From the NCBI GenBank assembly GCA_951799405.1, contig OX637352.1, positions 14,022,820 through 14,086,819 on the forward strand: a stretch of DNA of 64,000 bases, in the 5' to 3' direction. Both the position numbers and the translations under genes were made by a program. Numbering within the stretch: position 1 is the stretch's first letter; the number at the start of each line of letters is the position of its first letter. Below, in pieces: positions 33,499-44,395 of this stretch. The notes under the pieces are model-generated. The model saw only the letters and a list, made by a program, of their open reading frames with translations, ran no database searches and was not told the DNA's origin. This DNA is from Agapetus fuscipes (taxonomy: Eukaryota; Arthropoda; Insecta; Trichoptera; Glossosomatidae).

Positions 33499-34861
33499 GA
33501 AGTGCAATTCTCGATGTTCGGTTGCACTAAAGATATTAGTTGCCGGTGGAGATTAATAGCCCTTGCGAAAGAGTTCCTTTGCCGTTTTGCGATTCTCGTT
33601 CCCACCGACCTTCCGACTATCCTTATGGGGCTTCCACACGCTTGCCAACCCATCTCAAGTCAAGCGCACAGTGAGTCGTCTAGAACATGCTAGCTGGACA
33701 AAATTTTGTCTAATGGACTCATTTTGTCCAGCTAGCATGTTCTAGACGACACACTGTGCGCTTGACTTGAGATGGGTTGGCAAGCGTGTGGAAGCCCCAT
33801 TACAAGGGACAGCAATGGTTTTTTTAAGTTTTTTCTCGATTGGCCAGACTGACGGATGATCGAAGTGATAACCGTCCGACAGGTGCCAGCTCAAAGGGTA
33901 AATTTCCCCATATATTTAAAAAAAATACTAAAACTTCATCAAAAAGTAGTAAAACAATAATAAGGGCAAATAAGTACGTAACAACTGAATGAAAATACAT
34001 AAAACTACATTACAATGTAATGAAAAACTCAGTTCTCAACAATACAATGTTTGTACGTACGTCATGCAGATAATTATTATGCTTTTGACAACAATAAATT
34101 TGCACTAAGAAATTGCGTTATTTTTTCACAGTTTCATCTTCATTTGTGATAAATTGTAAACATAATTATTTACAAGTGATTTTCAATCATTATAACGCTC
34201 AATTTACAAAGATTTAAGCATAGATTTAATTGTCAAATGTCAGTTGACAGCAGACGTGAAGTTAGCCTGATTTGCCAGCCTGCTATGCGAGAGCTGTGAA
34301 CTATGAGAATTGCCCCCAAAGTCCAAGGAAAAATAATTTCACATAAAATGTTATTTATAATCATTTCCTAATTTTAAAATATTTGAAATAAACAAATCAC
34401 CTTAAATTTTTTAATTAAAATAAATTGGGCTAGTTTTAACAAGTTGAAGGAGTAAAAGTACAATATAAACAATAGTTTTCACCAAACATTGTATTGTTGA
34501 GAACTGAGTTTTTTATTACATTTTAATGTAGTTTTATGTATTTTCATTCCGTTGTTTCGTACTTATTTGCACTTATTATTGTTTTACTACTTTTTGATGA
34601 AGTTTTAGTATTTTTTTTTAAATATATGGGGAAATTTACCCTTTGGGCTGGCACCTGTCGGACGATTATCACATCGATCATCCGTCAGTCTGGCCAATCG
34701 AGAAAAAACATACAAAACCCATTGCTGTCCCTTGTAAGGATAGTCGGAAGGTCGGTAGGAACGAGAATCGCAAAACGGCAAAGGAACTCTTTCGCAAGGG
34801 CTATTAATCTCCACCGGCAACTAATATCTTTAGTGCAACCGAACATCGAGAATTGCACTTC
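33499..34861. repeat. Long palindrome with 378-bp arms, foldback-type
   Basis: The left arm (33499-34053) equals, inverted, the right arm (34484-34861) once a 174-bp MITE and 3-bp duplication are removed from the left; both are then 378 bp with a handful of mismatches. The spacer is 430 bp. The arms contain CCGACAGGTGCCAGC...AAATTTCCCC, the subterminal motif shared with satellite elements 1 and 2. No outer target duplication could be read. Confidence 0.85.
33626..33799. mobile_element. 174-bp MITE (TGGGGCTTCCACACGCTTG family), copy in a palindrome arm
   Basis: Same length and ends as the copy at 1107-1280, with TTA duplicated at 33623-33625 and 33800-33802. The opposite palindrome arm reads CCTTACAAGG at the matching place (34732-34741, inverted), a clean empty site. 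Confidence 0.92.
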
Positions 34862-35185
34862 GCTTACTCTGTGCCAACCTGATATGCGAGAGCTGTGAAC
34901 TATGAGAATTGCCCCCAAAATCCAAGGAAAAATAATTTAATATAAAATGTTATTTATAATTATTTCCTAATTTTAGCATATTTGAAATAAGCAAATCACC
35001 TTTAATTTTTTAATTAAAATAAATTGGGCTAGTTTTAACAAGTTGAAGGAGTAAAAATACAATATAAAAAATAGTTTTCACCAAACATTGTATTGTTGAG
35101 AACTGAGTTTTTCATTATATTGTAATGTAGTTTTATGTATTTTCATTCAGTTGTTACGTACTTATTTGCCCTTATTATTGTACTT
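34278..35185 (+). repeat. Direct duplication of the palindrome's spacer flank
   Basis: 34278-34510 recurs at 34876-35110 (GCGAGAGCTGTGAACTATGA, AATTGCCCCCAAA, ATTGGGCTAGTTTTAACAAG), offset about 597 bp. Similarity continues to about 35185 (GTTTTATGTATTTTCATTC). It marks a partial tandem duplication of the foldback element. Confidence 0.75.
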
Positions 35186-35710
35186 AGCGACGCGCATATT
35201 ATGCCGTTCAGAATGCCAATTTTCGTAAGATCGTAATTCCTATTCTACGTCATAATTTCCTATAATAATGTCACGTGGGTCACAAATAAACATAAGGAAT
35301 GAGTTTGCGAATACATTTATTTAGGTCATTAAAGAAAATAAGTCATATATTTGTAACAATCTACTGACATTTTCTGTCCTTCGCTGTACGGCGGGGTAAA
35401 TCGGCCGCGCTATATTTTGACAGTTCCGGGAGATTCCTCACCTTTATAAGAAATAGCCTTCAGCCAAATTTTCAAACGAGAATCACAATTCACCTTTCAT
35501 TCGGCAACGAATCGGTATCAGTCGCCTTCGGCCTCGCCTTAGAGATCCCGAATAGCCCACAGTAGAGGGCGGTCTTAGAACAAAAAAAATGTAACCAAGT
35601 AGTATTATTTATATATGAAACGATGGGTAGCGCCAGTAACTACCCTACGTATCTAGACAATACTAAATAATCATCATAATATCATTCTATATTATTACTG
35701 TTCTACTCAG
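35186..35710. other. No recognisable gene
   Basis: No frame over 80 codons and no inverted repeat seen. It ends in the CAG target site of the Harbinger element. Confidence 0.45.
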
Positions 35711-36377
35711 TACCCCTAGTACGGGTTGCACATTTAGCTAAACTTGAGTAAAGCAAAACGTGATCGAATGTATTTAAGTTCAATTTCAGCGCGAGTACGT
35801 GCAGCCGGTCTTGTGCGTTTACTAGAAGTTTCATTTGCGTATGCTGTGCGTATGCTTTCGTAAACACAGAATTGAAAAGTGCGGCCGTTTACAAAAAAAA
35901 ATTCCTAGACAGAAACACGCAACGTCTTAAAAAATATCTAAATTATATTTTCAACATAAAGTAATGCAAAACAATTATATAAATGAATAATAATGCTTAA
36001 ATTGTGTATTTTTATACGAAAATTTGACTTATTTTACATGATAATTATTAATATTCAAGAGTGGTATTTATTTTTCTCTACTGGCACCACGATACCTGAC
36101 GTCGCGCACGCGCACAGCGCTCAACTGTCACGAATTCTCGCGCCTTGTGGATTTGACGTTTTGTGTTATCGTTGCCGTGCGTTTGTTTTTATTTTCAAAA
36201 CGGTAAGTGGGTATTTTTTGTAAGATCTTGCTTATGTACAATTAATATTACATTAGTCTCCTACGTGAATTTCACTATGTGTATTGGTGAAAAGACATTG
36301 CAAATGCTGTAACTTTTTGTCGCAGATATTTCACGTCAAATTCTTTACCTAACATTCCTCTGCGTATAGATGATTTG

Positions 36378-36453
36378 ATATAGGTGACATTGGCAAAGTG
36401 AACCATTATTTTATAGTATGGGTGGTCAGCCTTATTATCTATAAGTCAAGAGA
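36378..36453 (-). repeat. Family X repeat, short copy
   Basis: GGTGACATTGGCAAAGTGAACC and GGGTGGTCAGCC are intact, ending CTATAAGTCAAG; only the terminal third of the family is present. Confidence 0.75.
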
Positions 36454-37054
36454 TGATGAGAATATTTTTATATTCCGGCTGAAGTAAAATTCACTTTTTA
36501 TTTGATTTTTGTTTGCTGTCTTTTTACTCTTGTTACTATTCTTGCATTTTTTAATATTACTAATTTTTAAAACTGAAAACCTATAATTGGCCTTGTACTT
36601 TGTTAAATGCAATTCTTTCTATGTAATTAATATGTGCTGTTGTTTTTTGTATAATAAAAAAAGTAATAATGTTTTTTTTATAGATCCTAAACAAACATGA
36701 GAACGACAGAGAGCCAGTTCCTCATCATGGTGGGATTCATGGAACAGTAAGTACATTAAACTATCTTTCTCTCACAGAATACTTGCTTCCTTGTTAAATT
36801 TGTATATTATATTTGCGTTACATCCTTTATTGGACCACTGTAGATATGCGGACTTTTTTAACGTTTGATTCTCTATATACACCCGCAATTTGTCACGAAC
36901 CCTAACCTCTCCAAATTTAAGTATTGGGCTCACCAAAAATAGGTTTTAATTTTAAGACCTCATATTTTTTAGGGAAATGTGATTAAATCTGTATCTTTGT
37001 AACTTAGATTACATTAAATTCCATCTGGCTATTTTTGTATCAATTAATATTTAA

Positions 37055-37370
37055 TACCTTGACCGGTCTGTAGTCCAGTGGAAACACTTCGGACTTGTAA
37101 ATGGAAGGTTGTGGATTTGGATCCCGGCGGAGCACAAAAAATATACCATTTATATTTCCAAATATGCACTTCGCTGAGTTCGCTGAGTACCAAAGACTGG
37201 TCACTAAAAGGTCCATCCAGCCTTACAGCAACTGGGTCTTGCTTTAGTATTGGCGCTTTGTAGCGACGACCAAGCTTGTACACCTCTGCGGCACTACAAC
37301 AAGTGTCATAGACCCCTAGAGTCTCTAGAATTTAGGGAGTCTCCCGCACAGGATTTCTTAAAAAAAAAAA
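37055..37370 (+). mobile_element. tRNA-derived SINE
   Basis: GGTCTGTAGTCCAGTGGAAAC (A-box-like) and GTGGATTTGGATCCCGGC (B-box-like) stand about 40 bases apart. The body has TATATTTCCAAATATGC and AGTACCAAAGACTGG. It interrupts the Harbinger accessory gene. Open frames across it are incidental. Confidence 0.6.
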
Positions 37371-37384
37371 CCTAAGAGCTCGTT

Positions 37385-37535
37385 CCCACTTGTCGGGTGT
37401 CGGATCCATATACATATTAATCGGAGGTTCCAGTGGCAGAACATTATGTATGAAGCTATTCACACTTATCGGAGACCGATTTTGTCAGAAATGTTCTGCC
37501 ACTGGAGCCTCTGATTAATATACGGATCCGACACC
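37385..37535. mobile_element. Hairpin element (about 150 bp)
   Basis: GTGTCGGATCCATATACATA and TCCAGTGGCAGAACATT recur inverted on the right (AATGTTCTGCCACTGGA, TATACGGATCCGACAC), leaving a loop of about 40 bases. Short palindromic MITE. Confidence 0.65.
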
Positions 37536-38366
37536 TGGTCATTGACCGAAACAAGCATTTTTTTCCCACTCACATATCCAGTGTGCACAATTAAAAATAA
37601 AATAAAACTTTTTTTTCAGAAGTTCTTCTTGGTGGCCCGTCTTCTCATGAATCTGTGCCTCAAGTAACGCCAAGACGGCGTGGACTGGCGAGCAGCACCA
37701 CTTTCTAGAAGCTGCAGAAACATAGACCGTTTTGCGGAGGCGATAGTGTGGAAGGAACACCTGGAAGGCGAAACTTGAGCGGCAGGAGGAGAATGCTCGG
37801 CAGCAGGTGGAGATTACTCGGCGTCATGAAGAGGGGACTGGAGATATAGCAAAGGCCGTAGAGAGATTTACAGATAGATTTATTGAATAAAATTTCTCAA
37901 CACACTTCCTACTTCTTCAGGCAAAGTGTATTCTGCCGTCTGTTAGAGAGTTTTCAACATTGAAATAGTTCTTAGTTCTAAGAAATATAACCAAAAGTTA
38001 ACTGGATTTATTTACACTGTCTAATTATATCCCTGAAAATATTGAATAACATTGTTTCAATCCTGTTTAGTCGCTTCCATAAAACCAAAAAGTAATAAAG
38101 CTCAATTTTCGCTAGTCTCCGTTTCTTTTTTTTTTTTTACTCTTTAATTTTGTAGAAAATAACATAAATTCAGTTCTTTCAATGTTTTTTTACAAGTTAT
38201 ACAATAATTTAACTATTTTTACAAAACCAATAACCCTTTATACTTTTCCGGCATTCAGGCACACTAAAATTTTGTTTTTTCATGATTTCATTTTGTATAA
38301 AAATAACTTAACTCAGTGTAATTTCCATATTTGTCATAACAACTGTTGAAACCTGTTTTAAAACTG

Positions 38367-38583
38367 TAGCCTGTATAATCTAAGTTGCAAAGATATATTT
38401 ACATTCAAAACTCATAGCCATGCCCACACCGACACGTGTAAGTTCGCTCTTACAAATGCTGAATGTATTTACAAATAAAAATCCAAACCTCAAATAAACG
38501 TACACCCTGCAACTCTTGCTGGCCTTCCCTGAAACAGGGGTGACATTGGCAAAGTGAACCATTTTTTACAGTATGGATGGACA
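38367..38583 (-). repeat. Family X repeat copy
   Basis: From CTAAGTTGCAAAGATATAT to TACAGTATGGATGGAC, with CCCTGCAACTCTTGCTGGCC and GTGACATTGGCAAAGTGAACC. Confidence 0.8.
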
Positions 38584-38986
38584 AAATATTAACCTAAGAT
38601 TATGGATATTAGACAAACCGTTTAAAGAGAGCTTGCATTATTGTTGATTGAAACGTTGCATTATTGTTGATGATATTGCGGAAACACCCTCTCTGCACGA
38701 CTACTGAAGATACTGTTCATAATATCATATGAAATGTTCAATCTATAGTCGTCATGCGGAGAGGGTGTCTACTGAAAGCGTTGGCTACGTGGCTAACGAA
38801 ACGTCGAGAATAATGTGAGTTATCTTATCGCGGTTCGTCTAATATCCGAAGAAAATAAAAAAATTAACTGTGTAGTTATTGTAATTGGAAAAAAATGGTC
38901 AAAAGTTGTTAAAATATATAGGTACACAGTATAGATGTAAAAAAAAAATTAAGAATTATCTTAGCATATTTAATCTGGTAACCAAA

Positions 38987-40215
38987 TTATCTCTGTATGC
39001 TCTTCCTCTCCCTTCTGCTCCCGTCCATTTCTTCTGCATTCACTGCAGGTCCATCCTCGTTGAATTCAATATCTGAAATTATTCAGTTAAATTGTATTTA
39101 TGTATATAAGATTTTACCATCATATCATGTAAATGTTTTACTTTGATTAAATAAATTTATTTTAAATATGTGTCTATATTATTTATTTTGTCTTTCAGTC
39201 AATTCAGCACTTCCAAGTTAAAATTTTAACATACTATTGTAAATAATAGAATTACCTGTATCATCTTCAAATATGATTGCATGCATGTGTTAAGCACACT
39301 TCTCAGATGAAGGAATAATGGCTCGCTCCACCAAATTTTGGGTTCACACTCAGGATGCGGTAATCGCTGTCGGACACCTCAAATCATATTCATGTAAATT
39401 AATAATGGATTTCATCTTAATATATTAACAGACTTATTCTTCATTATAATTTTACCATTTGTACGTTCCGGGAGTGGTATTGCTTCCTGCAAAAATACAA
39501 ATGCTCAGTCTTTTTTTCTTTTCTCTGGCTTATGGATTTTAAAAAGGCTGCCATCTCTACAGCCAACAATGCCAGGAATGGCATACCTAATGAAAAATCT
39601 GAAAAGATGTAGGTATGTATTATTTAATGGTACAAAACAGTTAAAATTTTACATAACGCAAAAAATACTATAAATTAATATACTTTTGGGTGACTTCCTG
39701 TAAAGCAGCTGAAGTTTGCGGGATTTTAATCCATTTCTTTATCACCTTGGGGTGGATAAGCGCCTGCGTTACTTTTTGGACGAAGTTGCTCCAGGACTTC
39801 TGGCTTAAATGCTTAGCCACCCACTGGCCACTGGCCGCTGGTAGAATCCACAGGCATTAAAAAACAATGCGCACATCACCTATAAGCAATGGACGATTAT
39901 TCACTGTAATAACATTTTTGAGGTTAGGTACCTACTAACTACCTATATTATATTTTACACTTCAAGAAATGTGTAAATTACCTTTGTTTCCAAAGAAATG
40001 CGTTGCGTCATCTTAAATTCGGTACGTCAGACAACGCTGTGGCAGGTTTCCACTCTGCGAAGATTAGCCCGGTCGTTGTTCAAACTTGCATGCACTTCGT
40101 CCTCTTCTGCGGCGAGGAGGCCCCAAGGCTCCATAATTGGAGGCGGCATCTTGCCATAGACTGGAATTAAGTTGTTCCATCGTAATATTCTAAAAGAAAT
40201 GTACATTATTTTCAC
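38987..40215 (-). pseudogene. PIF/Harbinger transposase (HARBI1-like), decayed
   Basis: Recognisable pieces run in order on the minus strand. 40027-40215: N-terminal region (PWGLLAAEEDEVHASLNNDR). About 39690-39850: helix-turn-helix-like VASGQWVAKHLSQKSWSNFV...IKIPQTS. About 39515-39600: YAIPGIVGCRDGSLFKIHKP, containing the first catalytic Asp (family pattern PgviGciDGthi.I..P). About 39460-39500: KQYHSRNVQM. About 39303-39378: VSDSDYRILSVNPKFGGASH, the segment with the second Asp. 38987-39072: C-terminal IEFNEDGPAVNAEEMDGSRR after an acceptor-like TTTCAG. The third acidic region is missing and frames shift between pieces, so it is inactive. Confidence 0.75.
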
Positions 40216-40929
40216 GTTTCACTGTCAAAACTACATGCGTTGGAATTTCGTAAAGTAATTATTTTTTGGTAAGAAACACTAAATAAGTGAAAAAAATATT
40301 GCGAATTTATTTCAATAACATACCTTATTCAATTGAAATGTTTTTAAGACGTTAGATCGTACTTATTTTCCATTTTCTTCGTCTGTCAAACTCTCTCACT
40401 TTTCAAAATGCTATCGACAAAAGGTGACGGATGAATACGACGTTGCCATGGAGACAGCCTTCCAAACAACGGAAATGTGCGCCCGTACTCTTGTCAGACA
40501 GCATTTTGTATGAAAACGCAATAAGTTGTCTCGCAAGCAATACAATTTTAAGTTTCGGTAAAGTATTTTAAAACTCATATGAGTTTACGTAAGCACATAC
40601 TCGCAAAAAAAGTTTCGAAACTTTTTCGCCGGAGGTGCTTTTCATGTTTACATACATTTTTCTCGAATACTCATAACTCATAGAATACTTACGAAAACCC
40701 GTACTAGGGGTACAGTTGGCGAAGTAAATAAAAACAATTGAAGATGGTAAAACATATTTTATTTTAAAAAAAACTTCAAATAGCACAACTTAATTACATT
40801 ACAACAATTGATTATAAATTACATTGATGTTATAAATACATTTTCTTCTTTTTTAATGTGTTATACTTATTTTTCTATCATAATATATACATTGTGACTT
40901 GCTCAATTCAAATTTAATAATTATGTCCA

Positions 40930-41010
40930 TAATTTGATGTTGAAAAGATATATCACATTTAAGATTTAACTAAATGTATTCCCACAAGAAGACACATTTC
41001 ACACTTATAA
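40930..41010 (-). repeat. Family X repeat, 5' fragment
   Basis: Only the TTTAAGATTTAACTAAATGTATTCCCACAAGAAGACAC portion is recognisable (compare 5990-6040); the rest is missing. Confidence 0.45.
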
Positions 41011-41104
41011 AGTAAAACTTTTCTAAAAAAACAGTTCTTCATTTCATACAAAAAGTACAGTCCTTCATTTCATACAAAAATCTCATAATCCCACTTTTCA
41101 TGAG

Positions 41105-41806
41105 TATAGTATAGGTGGGCAAATACTAACTCGTGTGACCTCATTTAGGGATCTGGGAGTTGTCTTTGATCCCGGACTGAATTTCTCAGACCATATGACG
41201 CAGTTGACGACCGAATGCTATCGGCTTCTGGGCTTTGTTATTAGACTCTGTAAACAGTTTACAGAGCCCAGGGCGATGGCGGATGTCTTCAGCTGCGTCG
41301 TTCGATCTAAATTAGAGTACGCTGTTGAGGTGTGGACACCTCATCAGCGGAAGTACATTAATATGTTAGAACAGCTCCAGAAGAAGTTCCTGAGGTACCT
41401 CCTCATGAGAACGCAGGGAAACTACCCTCAGTTCATGCACCATGAGGACCTGCTTCGGGAAACTGGCTTCAGGAGCTTAGAAACTAGGCGCAACGGGACC
41501 CTGATGGTGCTCACTTATAAAGTCATCAATGGTTTAATAGACAGTCCCACCCTGTTGGAGGGTTTCAGGTTGTTTGTACCAAATTACTATAATCGGGGGC
41601 GAGGTCATGATCTTTTTCATGTACCAATGAGCCGCACCGATGTCTTGGCACAGCATCCTTTAACTCGGAGTGTCAAACTCATTAATGAGGCAAAAATAGA
41701 TATATTTCAATATAATGTAGACACCTTCAAAAGTATGGTAAAAGAGTTCCTCCCAGCGTGTTGATGGCTGTGAGGGTGCACTGTAATTAGGGCAACCTGT
41801 TGTGCA

Positions 41807-41857
<51 letters not shown>
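41105..41857 (+). pseudogene. 5'-truncated non-LTR retrotransposon with poly(A) tail
   Basis: An open frame of about 209 codons (41135-41764) covers the reverse transcriptase C-terminus: SFRDLGVVFDPGLNFSDHM, then FSCVVRSKLEYAVEVWTPHQ and KINMLEQLQKKFLRYL-type sequence, as in jockey-like LINEs. It ends at a stop and a pure A run (41811-41857). AAAAGTACAGT at 41051-41061 recurs at 41854-41864 and is a candidate target duplication. No RT core or endonuclease. Confidence 0.8.
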
Positions 41858-41860
<3 letters not shown>

Positions 41861-41884
41861 CAGTTCACCCAAACTTTTTGTTTT

Positions 41885-42210
41885 TTCCAGTAAGTACATT
41901 ACTAATCGTGAAATAGAAACGAATCCGATTACTTTAACTCCGTATTAAAACAATGAGGTACACAACAACGGCGACTGGACATTGTAAATTGCCAAATCAC
42001 AAAATTTAAAGAATTTTCAAAAGGGAAGCGCTCCTTGCGTAGACATTGCAAAAATACAAATGGCCGCCACATGGGGACTGGCGGTATACCTCGTGACCAG
42101 ACATGTGACCCAATCGGAGCTCTGATTGGTCGGAGAAACCGTGACTGTGAATAACTACCCAAATAATGTTGCCAGGAACCAAAATATGCCCTAAGTTTCC
42201 TAGGCACTTC
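41885..42210 (-). repeat. Interspersed repeat carrying a THAP-type first exon (copy 2)
   Basis: Matches 82-660 in the blocks TAAGTACATTACTAATCGTG and AATAATGTTGCCA..AACCAAAATATGCCC. Upstream of the minus-strand ATG it contains GACCAATCAGAGC (CCAAT-box-like) and GCGGCCATTTG, so it may be a real promoter and first exon that became repetitive. It abuts a solo hAT MITE end at 42215. Confidence 0.5.
41932..41982 (-). pseudogene. THAP-domain N-terminus fragment (copy 2)
   Basis: ATG at 41982-41980 reads MSSRRCCVPHCFNTELK and stops. It is the same first zinc half-site as at 103-174, with synonymous and conservative differences between the copies, hinting that it was once selected as coding. Confidence 0.4.
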
Positions 42211-42214
42211 TGGG

Positions 42215-42250
42215 CAGTGTTGCCACCTTAGTTTTAGTAATGGGGGCAAT
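42215..42250. repeat. Solo end of the CAGTGTTGCCACCTTAG hAT MITE
   Basis: CAGTGTTGCCACCTTAG followed by TTTTAGTAATGGGGGCAA matches the right end of 31390-31891 (inverted). It runs directly into AATAGGGTATTTGCA, the end motif of the MITE at 29002/58857. Confidence 0.65.
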
Positions 42251-42522
42251 AGGGTATTTGCACTTTTTTAGTTCGTGAAACAGTAGGTAATTTTTAATAG
42301 ACAATAATTGCCATACGAGATTACAAAATGCTTAATTAGACACGTACGTGGATAACTTACAGTATATTTTTGGTACCACGACAAAATGCCCACCGATAAA
42401 ATGTCCCAAGACATAATGTCCCGTCCGTCCGTATATGTATGTATGCATGTACCAGCCGAAATTACAGATCATATTCTATTTGCATAAAAATTTAATATAA
42501 TCTGAACAAGTATTTATGTATA

Positions 42523-42625
42523 TATGTAACTGTAACTGTAATTCTGTCGCCATTCCGCTAGGGGTGGCCAGAGCCTCTGCAGAGCTGCCTCCATTTCTTC
42601 TTATTCTGCCTATCCTTACTGAAAA
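42523..42625 (-). pseudogene. LINE 3'-end fragment (same family as 8897-9560)
   Basis: Inverted match to 9470-9560: TGGAGGCAGCTCTGCAGAGG, CTCTGGCCACCCCTAGCGGA and the (GTTACA)n-like tail. Only the last codons and tail are present, a typical 5' truncation. Confidence 0.75.
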
Positions 42626-42644
42626 TTGAAATTGACGTTAAATT

Positions 42645-42788
42645 TAAAATTAAAATCAACAAAATCTCACATGAACATAAACCTTGCAACTCCTGTCACA
42701 TATCCGTAAAATCAGGGTGGCGTAAGCAAAAGCGAACCTATTTTTTCAGCATGGGGGGTCAGCCTCATACCAACCTATCAGGCAAGGA
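42645..42788 (-). repeat. Family X repeat copy
   Basis: CATGAACATAAACCTTGCAAC, GGTGGCGTAAGCAAAAGCGAACC, GGGGGGTCAGCCTCATACCA and CTATCAGGCAAGGA; more diverged than most copies. Confidence 0.7.
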
Positions 42789-43199
42789 GCATCATTAGCA
42801 AACATCAAAACATTGAAACGTATAAAAATGTTCCATCTTTCAATAACGTAGTTCACGCACTATTTGGAAATTCGAAATAAAAACAGACTTACTTTCGTAA
42901 ACATTTTATACAAGAGATAGAAAGCTACAACTTTTGTCCTAAAAAAACATATTTTCTGATATATAATTGATGTTTTCTTCAAAATAATAAAAAAAAATGC
43001 ACAGAATCTGCACTCGACTTTCTTGCATAAATTAACTCACTGTATGACGAATGTAAAGCTAGAATCATCTGCCAGTTTATGCTGTTTCAAGAAGAAAAAA
43101 AAGATTATTTGGTGAGCGCCGTTTTGTGTGAATCACACCTCAAGAGCCCTCTGCGAGGTTGGTCGTCTCTGAAAAAAACGCCAATTACACAAGAAAGAA
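42789..43199. other. No recognisable gene
   Basis: AT-rich. GTGTGAATCACACCTCAAGAG near 43128 has an inverted counterpart near 7265-7290 (GAGGTGTGATTCACAC), so part of it is another dispersed repeat. Confidence 0.45.
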
Positions 43200-43425
43200 C
43201 CTTGATTTATAGGTTGGTATAAAGCTGACCACCCATAGTGTAAAAAATAATTCACTTTGTCAATGTCAGAGTTGCAGGCTTAATGTTCATTTGAGATTTG
43301 GTTTCAATTTGTAAGTACACACTCAGCATTTGCAAGCGCGAACTTACAAGTTTCTGTTTGTGGGCATGCAATTGATCTGAGTTTTGAATGTTAATATTTC
43401 GTTGCAACTACGATTCTCGATTATT
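43200..43425 (+). repeat. Family X repeat copy
   Basis: TTGATTTATAGGTTGGTATA, GCTGACCACCCATAGTG, TTCACTTTGTCAATGTCA and GTTCATTTGAGATTTGGTTT, with an internal deletion of the CCTGTTTCAGGGAAGG block. Confidence 0.75.
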
Positions 43426-43805
43426 ATACATATGTACATAGATGGTCATTGAACGCTTTTGTATGCAAACTTGGACTTTGTATGGTGGGTAAACTTTTTT
43501 GTCATGTTTTGAAAAAGTAACGACTGATTATTATTGCTATTTAGAAAGTTTTAAGAATCGCAGCCTTTTATCTAATTTTAACCCTCTGATTACCAAACAT
43601 TTTGTCTGGAAATTTCTCACTTTGTATGTGATTCACTTTTTGGAAAATATAATGATGACATCATATAAGTTATCATTATTGTCTTAAATTTTCTAAAAAG
43701 TATTTTTTTATTAACACTCTAACTGCTGAGAACTTTTCATTATATTTTTACTTTATAGCAGTCAGAAGGAGCTATAAAGTATTGTTTTCGTCCGAAAAAA
43801 AAATT
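43426..43805. other. No recognisable gene
   Basis: AT-rich with one 62-codon open frame lacking any motif. Confidence 0.4.
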
Positions 43806-44395
43806 GAGGTTTCAACGGAAATGACTTGTCTTGCGCCAGGACGTGCAAAAAAACCTAATTTGTCGAACCTGTCCGTCCGTATGTGTGTATGTCCCAGCCG
43901 ATACTACTAATCACAGAGACACCAATTTTTAGATTTAGAGAATTGACAACCACAAATTTTGATGAGCCGATCGGCATGGGATCACCCTGAAAATTCAAGA
44001 CGGCTGCCATACAAAAAAAACATAAAATTGCACTTTTCTCAAAAACGGCTCCAAGATTATTTTTTTCAGTGTGGTCGTTGCTCAAATTTTTACTAAGAAA
44101 ATTAGGTATGGCAACACTCTTGCAAACCTGGGTCTATGGGTTGCCATCTGAAATTTTATGTTTTTTTTTGTATGGCAGCCATCTTGAATTTTCAAGTTGG
44201 TGTAATGCCGTGTAATTCATATTTAAAACATGTTCAAAAGAGTTGATGTAGCCAAAATTTGGTATCTCTAAGTCTAATACTTTGGAAAGTGACACACATA
44301 CACACGCACACACACACATACAGACGGACGTTTTTGAAAGATAGTGTTTTTTTGGCATGTCCTGCACCAGGACAACTCATTTCCGTGAAAACCTC
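43806..44395. mobile_element. 590-bp MITE with long imperfect inverted ends
   Basis: GAGGTTTCAACGGAAATGAC at the left and (inverted) GAGGTTTTCACGGAAATGAG at the right continue into matching CAGGAC.TGC, GTCCGTCTGTATGTGTG blocks. A CA microsatellite (about 44290-44322) lies near the right end. Internal GGCAGCCATCTTGAATTTTC also occurs inverted. No transposase. Superfamily not determined. Confidence 0.7.

Larger units (their letters stand above)
36684..37888 (+). pseudogene. Harbinger Myb/SANT-like accessory gene, decayed
   Basis: A coding exon (36684-36746) follows an acceptor-like TTTTTTATAG, encodes MRTTESQFLIMVGFME and ends at GTAAGTAC. That is how Harbinger Myb/zeste-like proteins begin (a start resembling R..QflemV.FmE.hpelA). 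A distal segment near 37770-37888 reads ERQEENARQQVEITRRHEEG and ends RFTDRFIE and stop, like the C-terminal helix of the same family. The middle (most of the Myb domain) is not recognisable, and a SINE and a hairpin element occupy 37055-37535. A GTAAGTGG donor at 36202 suggests a noncoding first exon. Confidence 0.6.
35711..40712. mobile_element. Decayed autonomous PIF/Harbinger element (5.0 kb)
   Basis: The ends read TACCCCTAGTACGGGTT inward from both sides. CAG is duplicated at 35708-35710 and 40713-40715, fitting the 3-bp CWG-type targets known for some Harbinger groups. Inside are a minus-strand Harbinger transposase remnant (38987-40215) and a plus-strand Myb/SANT-like gene remnant (36684-37888), the two genes an autonomous Harbinger carries. 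Later insertions include family X copies (36378-36453, 38367-38583), a SINE (37055-37370) and a hairpin element (37385-37535). Confidence 0.8.

Noticed and set aside
37078..37263. 61- and 79-codon frames on both strands
   Set aside because: They fall in a tRNA-derived SINE.
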